DNA from: Planctomycetota bacterium
GTDB lineage: Bacteria; Planctomycetota; Phycisphaerae; WQYP01
NCBI GenBank assembly: GCA_021805985.1
Contig: JAJZDN010000012.1
Coordinates: 1 to 64,000, forward strand
DNA length: 64,000 nucleotides
Reading direction: 5' to 3'
This document shows, piece after piece, positions 1 to 10,003 of the stretch. The first letter of the stretch is position 1; every line of letters begins with the position of its first letter. A program made the position numbers and the translations under genes. The notes below the pieces were generated by a model. That model did not search any database and had not been told where the DNA came from. It saw only the letters and a program-made list of their open reading frames with translations.

Positions 1-210
1 AGAGAGTCCAACGACCGGAGAGCCGGATGCGTTAATTGCGCCCGTCCGGTTCGGAGGGAGGGGAGACCGCAATAAAAGCGGTCTTCCCTACCCCTATTGT
101 GAAGGACGGCAAATCAGGTTTTGGAAGGTAATTGGAACCCGGTTCCTGATGAGCGGTTCTTTTCCGGCGGGATATAAATACGTTGATCAATCTGATACAA
201 TATGAGTTAT

Positions 211-679
211 GAAATGGTTGGGCGGTCGCTCGGCGTAAGCCGGGAGGAAAGTCCGAACACCGCAGGGCGCGGTGGTGGGTAACCCCCACCCATTCACGCC
301 GGCAACGGCGGGAATGCGGGAAAGTGCCACAGAGAATATACCGCCGAATTCCGATTCTTCGGAATGGTAAGGGTGAAAAGGTGCGGTAAGAGCGCACCGC
401 GGGCATGGTGACATGACCGGCATGGCAAACCCCACCGGGTGCAAGACCAAATAGGGAATCGAAGCGCTGGTCCGGCGCGCAGGCGTCCGCTGCAATAGGC
501 CCCCGTCAAGGGTTCGCGGATGCCATAGCATCATCACCGGCAAAGTTCTCTCCGGAGAATCAGCACGAATGATGCGCGTAGATTCCGGGTAGGTTGCTTG
601 AGGCAGACGGTAACGCCTGTCCCAGATCAATGACCGCCGCCCCACAAGGGGCACAGAATTCGGCTTATAGACCATTTCA
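211..679 (+). ncRNA. rnpB: RNase P RNA (bacterial type A-like)
   Basis: Conserved core 'GGAGGAAAGTCCGAACACC', 'GGGTGCAAGACCAAATAGGG' and 3' 'CACAGAATTCGGCTTATAGACC'; 5' GAAATGGTT.. pairs with 3' ..GACCATTTC (P1). Confidence 0.93.
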
Positions 680-688
680 GAAAAATAA

Positions 689-722
689 ACCGCGGCCTGG
701 CAACAGACCGCGGTATTTTTTT
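689..722 (+). terminator. Rho-independent terminator after rnpB
   Basis: Stem ACCGCGG/CCGCGGT followed by ATTTTTTT. Confidence 0.8.
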
Positions 723-1028
723 GCCTGCAATTTCGGGTTGCGAGCGTCATGGGTGCGAAAGGCGATCGGCTTCGGCGGCGATTTTCCGTAGTACGCTTCT
801 TGGTGTGTTCTGAATCCTGAGGAACAGCACGGACGGCGGTTGCTGTAAATTACCACAAAAAAATCAGGCGGACGCCGGACGCAGTTCGTCGCCCTCACCG
901 GCTCTTACGCGATGGCGGGCGTGTCGTGGCCATTGGCTTGAGGCGTAATTTCCGGATGTATGGTGTGCTGACGCGGCGGGCGTGGGCACAAAGTTTCCCG
1001 ACATCGCCGTGGAACCGGCGATCAAGAT

Positions 1029-1364
1029 TCACTCGCACCTGCCGAACATCATCGGTGGAGTTCTGAGCGGTGGACAACGGTGGTCTGACAGCATCAGGCA
1101 TCGGCATGCTCCCAAAGCAAATCTGGAGTAACAATTTGCGGCGGGAAGACCCCAATCCGCAGGCATATTCGGGCAAGATGGGCGCGTTTGTTGATATTGA
1201 CCAAGTGTTTGACGTTCCTCTGCGGATATGCACAAGTTGAACCGCCGGCGATGGGCCTGCCACCACCGAAGGCTCGTGTCGCGCCACACCGTGCTCTGCG
1301 GGTCGTTGCGGTCCGTTACGCAGGCGCTGAAAAAACTGGTTTCGACGTAGACGCTAATCATCAT
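1029..1364 (-). pseudogene. Possible degraded PIN-domain toxin
   Basis: N-terminus 'MISVYVETSFFSACVTDRNDPQSTVWRDTSLRWWQAHRRRFNLCISAE' resembles PIN-domain N-termini (xYxETSxxS...WW..H...); similarity is lost afterwards, consistent with frameshift decay. Confidence 0.4.
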
Positions 1365-1762
1365 CCCATGATAGCGTCAGTAGAGCGGTGTTACCAAACT
1401 GCTACGGCCTGCAATGTTGTTATTGTTGTCACCTGTTGTCATGAAATAGAAATGTCATCCCCTGGTTGGTTGGGTTATACTGGTGCAATGGAAACAATTT
1501 TAATGTGTCAGCGGGAAGCGATATACCTTTTTAGGAAAGGACCGATACTGATCAATAATCCAAACGCAGTTTCGTTGAGCGAGGCCCCAATTCCGGATTG
1601 GTTTCCGCCTGCCGGCAATTTCCACTGAGTTCGTTTTATTTTACTAAATGGCGAGATATATGCCGGCCCATCTGATTGAAGGGCGTTAATGTTTCTGATG
1701 ATGGATGACCAGCAGGAAGTATGGGCCACCGCCGTGACGCCAACGAGATAGGAGATATTCCG

Positions 1763-2245
1763 ATGAAAACGAGCACACCCCAGGAGATTGTGAAGGCGGC
1801 CCTGGCCAACGGGGAGTTGGACAAACTCCTCCTCGGGGCACCCGCGTACCAGTATCGCTCAAAATACTCGCCCGCTCCGGGAAATACGGATCTGACGGAG
1901 TTGTTGTCCGTGGTTTATGACCACTGGGATCCAGCGGACAAAAAGCACGTTCATGAACAGGTCGCTAAGGCCGTTTATGCAATCATCGGAACCTATCATG
2001 GTATTGAGCCGGTGGCGATATGCGTACTTCTGGAGTCACTGCGGGCAGCCCGGGGTAAGCCGTCGCTCGGCTTACGGCTTGACGACGTTGCCGCCAGACT
2101 ACGCGCGAGCATCGACACATTTTCGGAACAGCTTCGCGTTGACAAAGGCGGCGGAGGCGCGAATTGGCCGGATGGGCGGCTTGGCGACTTACGACGGTTA
2201 AGCCGAAACACAGAAGATCTTGGCGGCCCATCGTTTTGCAAATGA
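1763..2245 (+). CDS. Hypothetical protein
   Basis: ORF within 1721-2245; likely start MKTSTPQEIV at 1763; protein-like N-terminal composition; no family recognised. Confidence 0.45.
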   Translation: MKTSTPQEIVKAALANGELDKLLLGAPAYQYRSKYSPAPGNTDLTELLSVVYDHWDPADKKHVHEQVAKAVYAIIGTYHGIEPVAICVLLESLRAARGKPSLGLRLDDVAARLRASIDTFSEQLRVDKGGGGANWPDGRLGDLRRLSRNTEDLGGPSFCK

Positions 2246-2424
2246 TCCGGTCTCCATGCATCCGTAGAGTGAAGGCCGTTGTCGATTACTGCGGGCGAAT
2301 AGTTGCGAACGCAGTATGTGCCGGATCGATCGTGCCGGGGGGAAAATATCGTGTCCTCAAACCGTGTTCCGCGTCCAACTCAACGCTGCCGCATTGAGCT
2401 ACGGGGCGTGTCGCGGATTGATGG

Positions 2425-3393
2425 TTATTTTTTCGGCGTGCCGGGGGTTAGGACGGTCAGGACGAAAAGGTGCTTGGAGGGGAATTGTGACGGCGGCATG
2501 TGGTAGGGGATTATTTTTGCGGGGCGGTGGGCGAGTTGCGGTGATACGAAAATCAGATCGGTGGGCCAGGGGCTGTAAACGTGGTTGGTGTAATTTTCCC
2601 AGGTCCCCCACTGCTGTCCGGGTTTATGGAGTGCGTAATTAAATGTATCGGTTAACGGGACGGTGGTGGGCGTTCCAAGCAGCGCCTGGTAAATGGCGTG
2701 ATCGCTGCGGGAATGGTTCATGTCTCCCAGCAGAATGGCTTTTGCGGCGGGGAAGCGGTTTTGCCATTTGGATAAGATTTCATGCAGCTTTTCAGCACTT
2801 TTTGCCGCATTTTTCTCCCAGTGCCGCAGGTGGACATCCAGAACAATTAAATCCGGGAAGCGCCCGAGACGATCGTGCAACACCTCAAGGGAAAAATAGG
2901 TATTCTCCGTGGGATTATTTTGCGGGTGATTCGGGCGCACTCTACCAAACGTTCCGGCAATGCGCCGGAAGCGATCGCGACGAGACCAGATTTGATTCCA
3001 GGTACTTAGTGGCCCAGCGAGGGTGGAAACAAGATTGCGGTGAATGGCGGCTCCGTCGGGGAAGTGCGCGTAGGCGGGCAGGTGAGCGACCAGCCACGCG
3101 GTTTGTGCCGGCGTTGATGCCTGCATGCCAATAATATCGGCGCGAATGTGGTGTAACACTTTAATGAGCATCCCGCGGCGCGCAGACCAGCTGTGAATTC
3201 CTTCATGAGGCCGCAGCAGATTAATATTGGCAGTCAGCACGCGAATATCTGGGGAAGCGGGTCGGTGTATGGCCGGCTGGATAACGGGAATCATTGGACG
3301 CGGCTTTAACAGAATGAAGGCCACGACCCCGGCGACGGCGGCGAGGAAAATAACAAAAAGTGTTGTTCTATGGGGGAGATAGCGCAGTCGCAT
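2425..3393 (-). CDS. Endonuclease/exonuclease/phosphatase family protein, membrane-anchored
   Basis: N-terminal TM segment, then 'RVLTANINLLRPHEG', 'ADIIGMQ', 'LGDMNHSRSDHAIY', 'TDLIFVSP' EEP-fold motifs. Confidence 0.75.
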   Translation of the reverse strand: MRLRYLPHRTTLFVIFLAAVAGVVAFILLKPRPMIPVIQPAIHRPASPDIRVLTANINLLRPHEGIHSWSARRGMLIKVLHHIRADIIGMQASTPAQTAWLVAHLPAYAHFPDGAAIHRNLVSTLAGPLSTWNQIWSRRDRFRRIAGTFGRVRPNHPQNNPTENTYFSLEVLHDRLGRFPDLIVLDVHLRHWEKNAAKSAEKLHEILSKWQNRFPAAKAILLGDMNHSRSDHAIYQALLGTPTTVPLTDTFNYALHKPGQQWGTWENYTNHVYSPWPTDLIFVSPQLAHRPAKIIPYHMPPSQFPSKHLFVLTVLTPGTPKK

Positions 3394-3402
3394 GTTTTAA
3401 AC

Positions 3403-4239
3403 TCATTTCTGATTGGTTTTTTCGACGGAAAATTGCTTGCGGATCAGGCGATCGGCTAATACCGGAAAGGCTGCGGCGAAAGCTAGGGCATAGCGAACGG
3501 GTGAATACGGCCATAATTCGGGCTGTGGATGTTCGATCAGGCGAACAATTTTCCCCGCCACGAGTTCCGGACTTTGAGTTTTTCCTAACCCATCAACACG
3601 CTTCCCGCTACGCTGACTTGCTTGTTGAAAAAACTCAGTACTCGTTGTGATTGGATGAACGGAACTTACCGCAACGCCGCGGCCAGATAATTCAAGGCGT
3701 TGGGCCTCAACTAATGAAAGCTGGGCAGATTTGGTCATAGCGTAGGCACCCATTTGCGGAATCGCACGTCGGGCGATCGCCGAGGAAACGACGATAATAT
3801 GGCCAGCATGCTGGTCAATCATAATTGGAGCGGCAGCCGCCATGACATACCAGGTTCCCATGACATTAACATTCCAAATTTCCTGCATGTGCTCTGGAGA
3901 TGTCAGATGAACCGGTGAGCGAAGTCCAAAGCCAGCGTTGGCGATCGCAACATCCAGGCGGCCGAACTGTTCTTTGGCGCTTTGTACAAGCGCGTTGACA
4001 TCTTCACGGATAGAAACATCACATGATGCGATGATCACTTGTGATCCGATGGCTTTAGCTTTGCCTGCAATAGCTTGGAGCTTATCCATACGCCGGGCAC
4101 CCAATACCAGAGTGGTCCGGCGTTCTGCCAAAGCCAAGGCACACGCTGCGCCAATGCCGGAAGATGCACCCGTAATTAACACCACTTTTTTTGACCAGTC
4201 CACCGGCATATCATTCATCCATTTCCAGAATTTCCACAC
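3403..4239 (-). CDS. Short-chain dehydrogenase/reductase
   Basis: 'VVLITGASSGIGAACALALA', 'NAGFG', 'SSAIARR..YAMTKSA' SDR motifs. Confidence 0.92.
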   Translation of the reverse strand: MWKFWKWMNDMPVDWSKKVVLITGASSGIGAACALALAERRTTLVLGARRMDKLQAIAGKAKAIGSQVIIASCDVSIREDVNALVQSAKEQFGRLDVAIANAGFGLRSPVHLTSPEHMQEIWNVNVMGTWYVMAAAAPIMIDQHAGHIIVVSSAIARRAIPQMGAYAMTKSAQLSLVEAQRLELSGRGVAVSSVHPITTSTEFFQQASQRSGKRVDGLGKTQSPELVAGKIVRLIEHPQPELWPYSPVRYALAFAAAFPVLADRLIRKQFSVEKTNQK

Positions 4240-4264
4240 TTGAGTTCATGTTTGGCAGCGGTGA

Positions 4265-5224
4265 TTATTGACCCGTCTGCGTGGTCGGCGGCGGCCGGGG
4301 CACCAGTACTTCGTCCGAACGTATATCCAGATACGCCCTTCCAGCATCTATACGATGATATTGCTGATAGACATCATTAAGCAACTCCAGCTTACGCGAG
4401 GCGGGCACTTCATAAAAGCCCTCCTTGCCCGGCGGAAGTCCCCAATATATTTGCGTGCCGAACCGTGTCTTGAGAATAATCTTGGGAGTCGTAGGCGGTA
4501 CATGGGTATACATATTGGTCAGATCAACCGATTGAATCTGGCTGGAGAATGCGTGGCCGGACAGCAAAGCAATCATCTCCAAACCCAATTTTATGCCCGG
4601 GGCGGAAAATGCCTTGCCCGGCGCAGGAACAGTGACCGCCACTCCGGTAATGCGCATCAACCAGTTAAGTTCCGGCAGATCCACCGGGGTATAAGCTCCG
4701 GGAAGGCGAATGGCACTGGGGCTTATTAAATAATATTTCCCGTCCAGCGAAACCAACCCCGCAGGCCGACGGTACTGGCAGGAAATTTCAATAATCTGTT
4801 CGTGCGGCAGCCAGATACGCCGCACATAATTTACGCGTTTAATCCATGCATTAAACCCCTGCGACGGATGAAGCGTAAAATGACGGGCAAGAATTTGAAG
4901 AATTTTTCCGTCCAGCGGATTGCGCAACTCGGCAGCGTACAAAGGGTGCTGCGGATTAAAAATCGTATAGTGCACCGCCTCGGAGGCCAGAGAATTTAAT
5001 ATCGGTGCCGCGAGCCACGTGGGAGCACCCATCATCACAATGCGCTTTAAAGGGCGATCCCGTGACCGTTGGGCCATGAGCATTTTCCCGTAAATGTTCA
5101 GCCGGGAAAATCCCTCAATGACCACGGCTACTACCACCAGCGTCAAGCAGAGTAATAGTATGCTGCGCACCCATGGAATATCCCAAGGGCGATGGTACGT
5201 CGATCTGTAGCGGCTTTTGGTCAT
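4265..5224 (-). CDS. ftsQ: FtsQ-like cell division protein
   Basis: Single N-terminal TM plus POTRA/FtsQ-like region; position downstream of murB-ddl in a dcw order; likely start MTKSRYRS. Confidence 0.65.
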   Translation of the reverse strand: MTKSRYRSTYHRPWDIPWVRSILLLCLTLVVVAVVIEGFSRLNIYGKMLMAQRSRDRPLKRIVMMGAPTWLAAPILNSLASEAVHYTIFNPQHPLYAAELRNPLDGKILQILARHFTLHPSQGFNAWIKRVNYVRRIWLPHEQIIEISCQYRRPAGLVSLDGKYYLISPSAIRLPGAYTPVDLPELNWLMRITGVAVTVPAPGKAFSAPGIKLGLEMIALLSGHAFSSQIQSVDLTNMYTHVPPTTPKIILKTRFGTQIYWGLPPGKEGFYEVPASRKLELLNDVYQQYHRIDAGRAYLDIRSDEVLVPRPPPTTQTGQ

Positions 5225-5243
5225 AACTATTTCAATGCCTGTC

Positions 5244-6215
5244 TCACTTGTGCGCCTGAGCTGGCGCGGGGACCTGCACGGGGGACCGGTCACGCAGCGC
5301 CATGGCCGAGAGACGTTCGCACAATTCATCAAATGTTATTCCGGCCTTGGCGGCGGCTTTGGGCACCAACGAGTGGCTGGTAAACCCCGGCAAACTGTTA
5401 AGTTCCAAAACCATCGGCTCCATGGTAGCTTGATCCACCATAATATCCACACGCGCCAAATGGCGTGAACCGAGGCATGTGTACGTTTCCATCGCCATTC
5501 GCCGAACTTTATGCAAAACGGCCTCGGGCAGCGCAATATCAAAAACATATTCGGTATCATCGCGCGTATATTTAGCCTGATAGTCGTAAAAGGCCGCCGC
5601 CGGGCGAATCTGAATAATAGGCAAGGCCACGCCATCCACTATGCCTACGGTTAATTCCGGTCCAAAAATAAATTTCTCCACCAGCATGGCTCCGTACTGC
5701 GGTAAAAATTCAGACAGGTGGGCGTGCGCGTCGGAGATATTCGTGCATATTCGACAGGCCACGGAGCTGCCGTCCGCAATGGGCTTAATAACGCAAGGAT
5801 AGCCAATACCGCTGCGCGGGCTCCAGCTATCTTTGAATTTTCCGTTGCTGACCACCTGCCAGTTCGGTGTGGCGATACATTTTTCCGCAAATATGCTTTT
5901 GGCAGCAACTTTATCCATTGCTAATTTAGCAGCCACCGGCCCGGAACCCACGTAAGCCATGCCGCGCGATTCCAGAATTTCCTGTAATTGACCGTCTTCC
6001 CCGAAGGTTCCATGCAGGGCGGGAAATACCAGATCACACGGACGATGATCCAGAGCAGCAAGGTTTTCCGGACCAATATCGGCCTCAAACACGGTATGCC
6101 CCCGCCGGCGTAGCGCTGCGGTAATTTGCGATCCGCTGGCCAGCGAAACTTCGCGCTCCTTGGATATACCCCCGGCGAGCACGGTAATATTCAGCGGCCT
6201 AATAAGAGCGGTCAT
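5244..6215 (-). CDS. ddl: D-alanine--D-alanine ligase
   Basis: 'VLAGGISKEREVSLASG', 'DLVFPALHGTFGEDGQLQEILE', 'LELNSLPGFTSHSLVPKAA'. Confidence 0.95.
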   Translation of the reverse strand: MTALIRPLNITVLAGGISKEREVSLASGSQITAALRRRGHTVFEADIGPENLAALDHRPCDLVFPALHGTFGEDGQLQEILESRGMAYVGSGPVAAKLAMDKVAAKSIFAEKCIATPNWQVVSNGKFKDSWSPRSGIGYPCVIKPIADGSSVACRICTNISDAHAHLSEFLPQYGAMLVEKFIFGPELTVGIVDGVALPIIQIRPAAAFYDYQAKYTRDDTEYVFDIALPEAVLHKVRRMAMETYTCLGSRHLARVDIMVDQATMEPMVLELNSLPGFTSHSLVPKAAAKAGITFDELCERLSAMALRDRSPVQVPAPAQAHK

Positions 6216-6317
6216 GGTTTTCTCCAGAATTCAGCGACGCCTGATAATTATATGATGACAGATGCCGGGCAAGCAGAGTTCCTGAAATAACTCCCATCGT
6301 AAAAAAGCCGGAAGCAT

Positions 6318-7196
6318 TTACCAAATCACCACTTCACTTTCCAGTTCAATACCGGTTTTTTCGCGCACGGCTTTTCGTGCCAATTCCATCAGGGCAAAAA
6401 CATCGGCACTCGAGGCCCCATGCCGCGCAACAATAAAATTCGCGTGATGCAAAGAAATTTCCGCACCGCCGACCGCACTTCCTTTTAAGCCCGCTTCGTC
6501 GATGAGTTTACCGGCGGAAAGGCCATCAGGATTTCGGAAAATGCAGCCAGCGCTGTTGTCTTTCAGCGGTTGGGTATTACGTTTATACATCCAGATTTCT
6601 TTAACTCTGTCGACCAGACGGCCGGGATTTTCCGGGGTTAGTTCAAAGAGGGCATCGAGGATAATTTTGGCGGTAATATTGCTTCGGCGATAGCCAAACA
6701 CCAGATCATCACGCTGCCGCGTAAATATCTGCCCGAAGGAATCCATGACCGTCACTTCCGCTACGCTTGATCCAATATCACCAAACGCCCCGCCGGCGTT
6801 CATGCGAATTTCCCCGCCCACTGTGCCGGGGATGCCGGCCTGACATTCCAGGCCCGCCAATCCGGCTTTTGCCAGTTCCGAAACCAACTCAAAAGCATCC
6901 TTGCCCGCCCCAACCCGCACCATGCGATCATCAATGACCACCCGGCGGAAGGCATTATGCGACAGTGAAATCACCGCACCGTCAACCCCCTGATCGCGCA
7001 CCAGTAAATTAGCCCCGCCGCCCAGCAGATACATGGGAATATTATTTTCCGCCAGGCGATTGACGACCGCCGAGAGTTCTTCGCGGCTGCGCGGCTCAAT
7101 GAAGTAACGCGCAGGCCCCCCAAGACGAAACCACGTCTTTGGTGCCATCGGTTCATTCAGGCGAACAATATTTTCAAAGTCGGCGTACCAATTCAT
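6318..7196 (-). CDS. murB: UDP-N-acetylmuramate dehydrogenase
   Basis: 'TWFRLGGPARYFIEP', 'LGGGANLLVRDQGVDGAVI', 'GCIFRNPDGLSAGKLIDEAGLKG'; likely start MNWYADF (ORF 6318-7244). Confidence 0.94.
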   Translation of the reverse strand: MNWYADFENIVRLNEPMAPKTWFRLGGPARYFIEPRSREELSAVVNRLAENNIPMYLLGGGANLLVRDQGVDGAVISLSHNAFRRVVIDDRMVRVGAGKDAFELVSELAKAGLAGLECQAGIPGTVGGEIRMNAGGAFGDIGSSVAEVTVMDSFGQIFTRQRDDLVFGYRRSNITAKIILDALFELTPENPGRLVDRVKEIWMYKRNTQPLKDNSAGCIFRNPDGLSAGKLIDEAGLKGSAVGGAEISLHHANFIVARHGASSADVFALMELARKAVREKTGIELESEVVIW

Positions 7197-8766
7197 GCGT
7201 AATTTCCCAAACCGGCCCAGCACCCATGGATACAACAAGATCACCCGCTTTTAATTCCAATTCAAGAGCGGACACAACCTCCGGAAATGTAGGAATATAG
7301 CGACCATATCGGCCATTGGCCACAATGCGATCGACTAAATTTTGCGAACTGACGGCTTTGATATCAGCTTCGGTGTCCCGTGCCATATAAATATCTGGGA
7401 TAATCACCATATCCGCATCGGAAAATCCAAGCGAAAATTCCTCCAGTAAACTGCGGGTGCGGCTGTGCTGATGTGGCTGAAAGACACAAATCAGTCGCTG
7501 CGGCCGGTAGAATTCCCGCAGCCCCGCCAGCGTTGTGCGGATTTCTGTGGGGTGATGGGCATAATCATCCAGGATCGTGATGCCACCAGCCTGTCCCAGT
7601 AACTCACTGCGCCGATCAGCCCCAGTAAATGATTCAATCGCCGAAGCTATGACATCCCATGGCACATGGCAATGCCGGGCCAGTGCTGCAGCGATCAGAG
7701 AATTACCGATATTGTGCCGTCCCGGTACCCGCAAAGCCAGCCGCCCGACTCGGCGGCCCATATACGATACGTCATAGGAAAGCCGTCCGTTTTCTGATTG
7801 AATGTCGGTCGCCAGCCAAGTTGGTGTGCCCGTGAGGCCGTAAGTCTCCACACGTGCATGGGCCTGGGTGGCCGCTTGCTGGCACCAGGGATTATCCGCA
7901 TTGGTGACCACCACGCCATCGGGGTCTACCTGTGACATAAACTGTCCGAAGGCCGCGGTTATTTCATGAATATCGTGATAATAATCCAAGTGGTCAGGCT
8001 CCACATTGGTTACGGCAGCCAGACGTGGATGCAGATTTAAAAAACTGCGGTCAAATTCGCAGGCCTCGGCGATAAAATAGTCACCGGCTCCGCCGTGGGC
8101 CGAGCCGCCCAGTTGCCGCGAGCTGGCCCCAATAATGTACGAGGGGTCAATTCCGGCCCGTAAGAGAATATAGGCAACCATGGATGTAGTGGTGGATTTA
8201 CCATGTGTACCAGCGATGGCGATGCCATGCTTTAACCGCATGATTTCACCAAGCATCTGGGCATATTTAAAAATCTTAACGCCAACATGCCGGGCTTGTG
8301 ATAGTTCGGGATGATCGGCCTTTACCGCAGCGGAATGCACCACATATTGAGCGTCCGGGGGAAAACTGGCGACGGTCTGCTGATAGGAAATCGCGACGCC
8401 CATTTTTTCCAGTTTTTGCGTCGCGGGAGATTCCGCACGGTCCGATCCCGAGACAACGGCTCCCATGTGGGTCAGCATTTGCGCCAGGCCGCACATACCG
8501 CTGCCGCCGATTCCAATAAAATGAACACGCTTTTGATAAAATTTATTATCGTGCATATCGAACCCAGCGGCCCTTTCCGTCGCATTTATTCTGATGGGCT
8601 TTTTGAAATCAATGACTTCCAGCTGTGTCGCCCCCGGTTGCGAAATATCCTTTTTGGTTGATGTCACCACGAGGCTGCCTCCTTTATTTTTAGCACGGCT
8701 GGAGCAGTCCATTGCCGCTCGTGATAAACAGGGTATTGCCCGGACGTCTTCACCGCTGATCTCCAA
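7174..8766 (-). CDS. murC: UDP-N-acetylmuramate--L-alanine ligase
   Basis: 'VHFIGIGGSGMCGLAQML', 'IAGTHGKSTTTSM', 'DDYAHHPTEIRTTL'; true start probably internal (e.g. MHDNKFYQKR). Confidence 0.95.
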   Translation of the reverse strand: MEISGEDVRAIPCLSRAAMDCSSRAKNKGGSLVVTSTKKDISQPGATQLEVIDFKKPIRINATERAAGFDMHDNKFYQKRVHFIGIGGSGMCGLAQMLTHMGAVVSGSDRAESPATQKLEKMGVAISYQQTVASFPPDAQYVVHSAAVKADHPELSQARHVGVKIFKYAQMLGEIMRLKHGIAIAGTHGKSTTTSMVAYILLRAGIDPSYIIGASSRQLGGSAHGGAGDYFIAEACEFDRSFLNLHPRLAAVTNVEPDHLDYYHDIHEITAAFGQFMSQVDPDGVVVTNADNPWCQQAATQAHARVETYGLTGTPTWLATDIQSENGRLSYDVSYMGRRVGRLALRVPGRHNIGNSLIAAALARHCHVPWDVIASAIESFTGADRRSELLGQAGGITILDDYAHHPTEIRTTLAGLREFYRPQRLICVFQPHQHSRTRSLLEEFSLGFSDADMVIIPDIYMARDTEADIKAVSSQNLVDRIVANGRYGRYIPTFPEVVSALELELKAGDLVVSMGAGPVWEITHELVRRL

Positions 8767-10003
8767 TCTTTAATTGAACCTGCTGCAAAAGCCAGCGGGC
8801 CACTGTTGTTGCGGCATCGGGGCGAGCCTGGCTGTGCGCCGCAAGCGACATTTCTCCCAGCCGGTCAGTTTCCGTGAGTAACCGCATGAGCACTGGCTTA
8901 AGATCGGCGGCGTTGCGCGCGGGATTTTTACTATCGCGCACGAGAACCGCAGAACCGGCAGCACAGAGTTTTTCCGCGTTGGCCTGCTGATGATGATCTT
9001 TATGGAACGGATACGGCATAAGAATTGCTGGTACACCCATGCATGATAATTCCGCGCACGTGCCGGCACCCGCACGCGCAATGGCCAAATCGGCCATGGA
9101 CCACACTGCGGCCATATCATCGCAATAATCCAGGATTTTCCATTGAACTTGTGGCCAGCGGCCCGCCAGAGTCTGTAACTCGGCCGCATGGTCCAAGCCT
9201 GTAAGATGCAAAATCTGCCACTGCGAACCGCCCGCCCCATTCAGAAGATGTTGCATTTCGGGATCACTTAGCAATATCGCGACCGCATGATTGATGCTTT
9301 GCGCTCCCAGCGAGGCACCGGTAACCACCAGAGTTTTTCGATTGGGGTCCAAAGCGAGTTTTCCCGCTGCAACTGACCGATTTATTTTCACCAGCGACGC
9401 CCGGACGGGACAGCCTGCAACCTGCACGCGATCCGCATATTTCTGTGCGGATCGACCCATGGTCCATTGTGAAAAAATGACATTAGCCCGTCCCATCAAA
9501 AATCGATTAGCCCGCCCCGCCAGTGCATCGGGATTCAACAAGCCAACCGGTATATTTATTCTTGCCGCTTCGTAAGAAGCCGGCCCCGCCGCGTATCCAC
9601 CTAATGCCAGCACCGTGGCCACCTGATGCGAAGCAAAAAAATCCCGCCAGTACCGACAAGACTTTTGCCAAGCCGTATAAAACGCCGGCCACTTCCAAGG
9701 ATTGGTGGAAAACGGCTTAACGTCCTGTTGAATATAATCCGCACCGGCCGCACCGAGCAGCCGCTGATCAATTTTTCGCGGCGTGGCAGCCCAGATAATT
9801 TTGAGCGGCTGGCCAGCGGAGGAAAGCAGTTCGTCCAATCGCTGTGCCACTGCAAGTCCGGGATATAAGTGCCCCCCGGTGCCTCCCCCTGCCATAATCA
9901 CGTACACGAGATCTTTACAGGGCAGTGCGGATATTCCCAAACCCGCCGAAGTTCCATCTCGTGTCGGCACTGCCGCATGGCCGCCGGTACTAGCAAGATT
10001 CAT
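8750..10003 (-). CDS. murG: UDP-GlcNAc:undecaprenyl-PP-MurNAc-pentapeptide GlcNAc transferase
   Basis: 'IMAGGGTGGHLYPGLAVAQ', 'GGYAAGPASYEA', 'MADLAIARAGAGTCAELSCMGVPAILMPYP'. Confidence 0.95.
   Translation of the reverse strand: MNLASTGGHAAVPTRDGTSAGLGISALPCKDLVYVIMAGGGTGGHLYPGLAVAQRLDELLSSAGQPLKIIWAATPRKIDQRLLGAAGADYIQQDVKPFSTNPWKWPAFYTAWQKSCRYWRDFFASHQVATVLALGGYAAGPASYEAARINIPVGLLNPDALAGRANRFLMGRANVIFSQWTMGRSAQKYADRVQVAGCPVRASLVKINRSVAAGKLALDPNRKTLVVTGASLGAQSINHAVAILLSDPEMQHLLNGAGGSQWQILHLTGLDHAAELQTLAGRWPQVQWKILDYCDDMAAVWSMADLAIARAGAGTCAELSCMGVPAILMPYPFHKDHHQQANAEKLCAAGSAVLVRDSKNPARNAADLKPVLMRLLTETDRLGEMSLAAHSQARPDAATTVARWLLQQVQLKIGDQR

Noticed and set aside
61-88. Hairpin gggagaccgc-aataaaa-gcggtcttccc
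   Set aside because: Imperfect stem with no T tract; not enough to call a terminator.
187-750. 187-aa minus-strand ORF
   Set aside because: Antisense to rnpB; composition not protein-like.
1188-1628. 146-aa plus-strand ORF
   Set aside because: No recognisable motif; overlaps the PIN-like remnant on the other strand.
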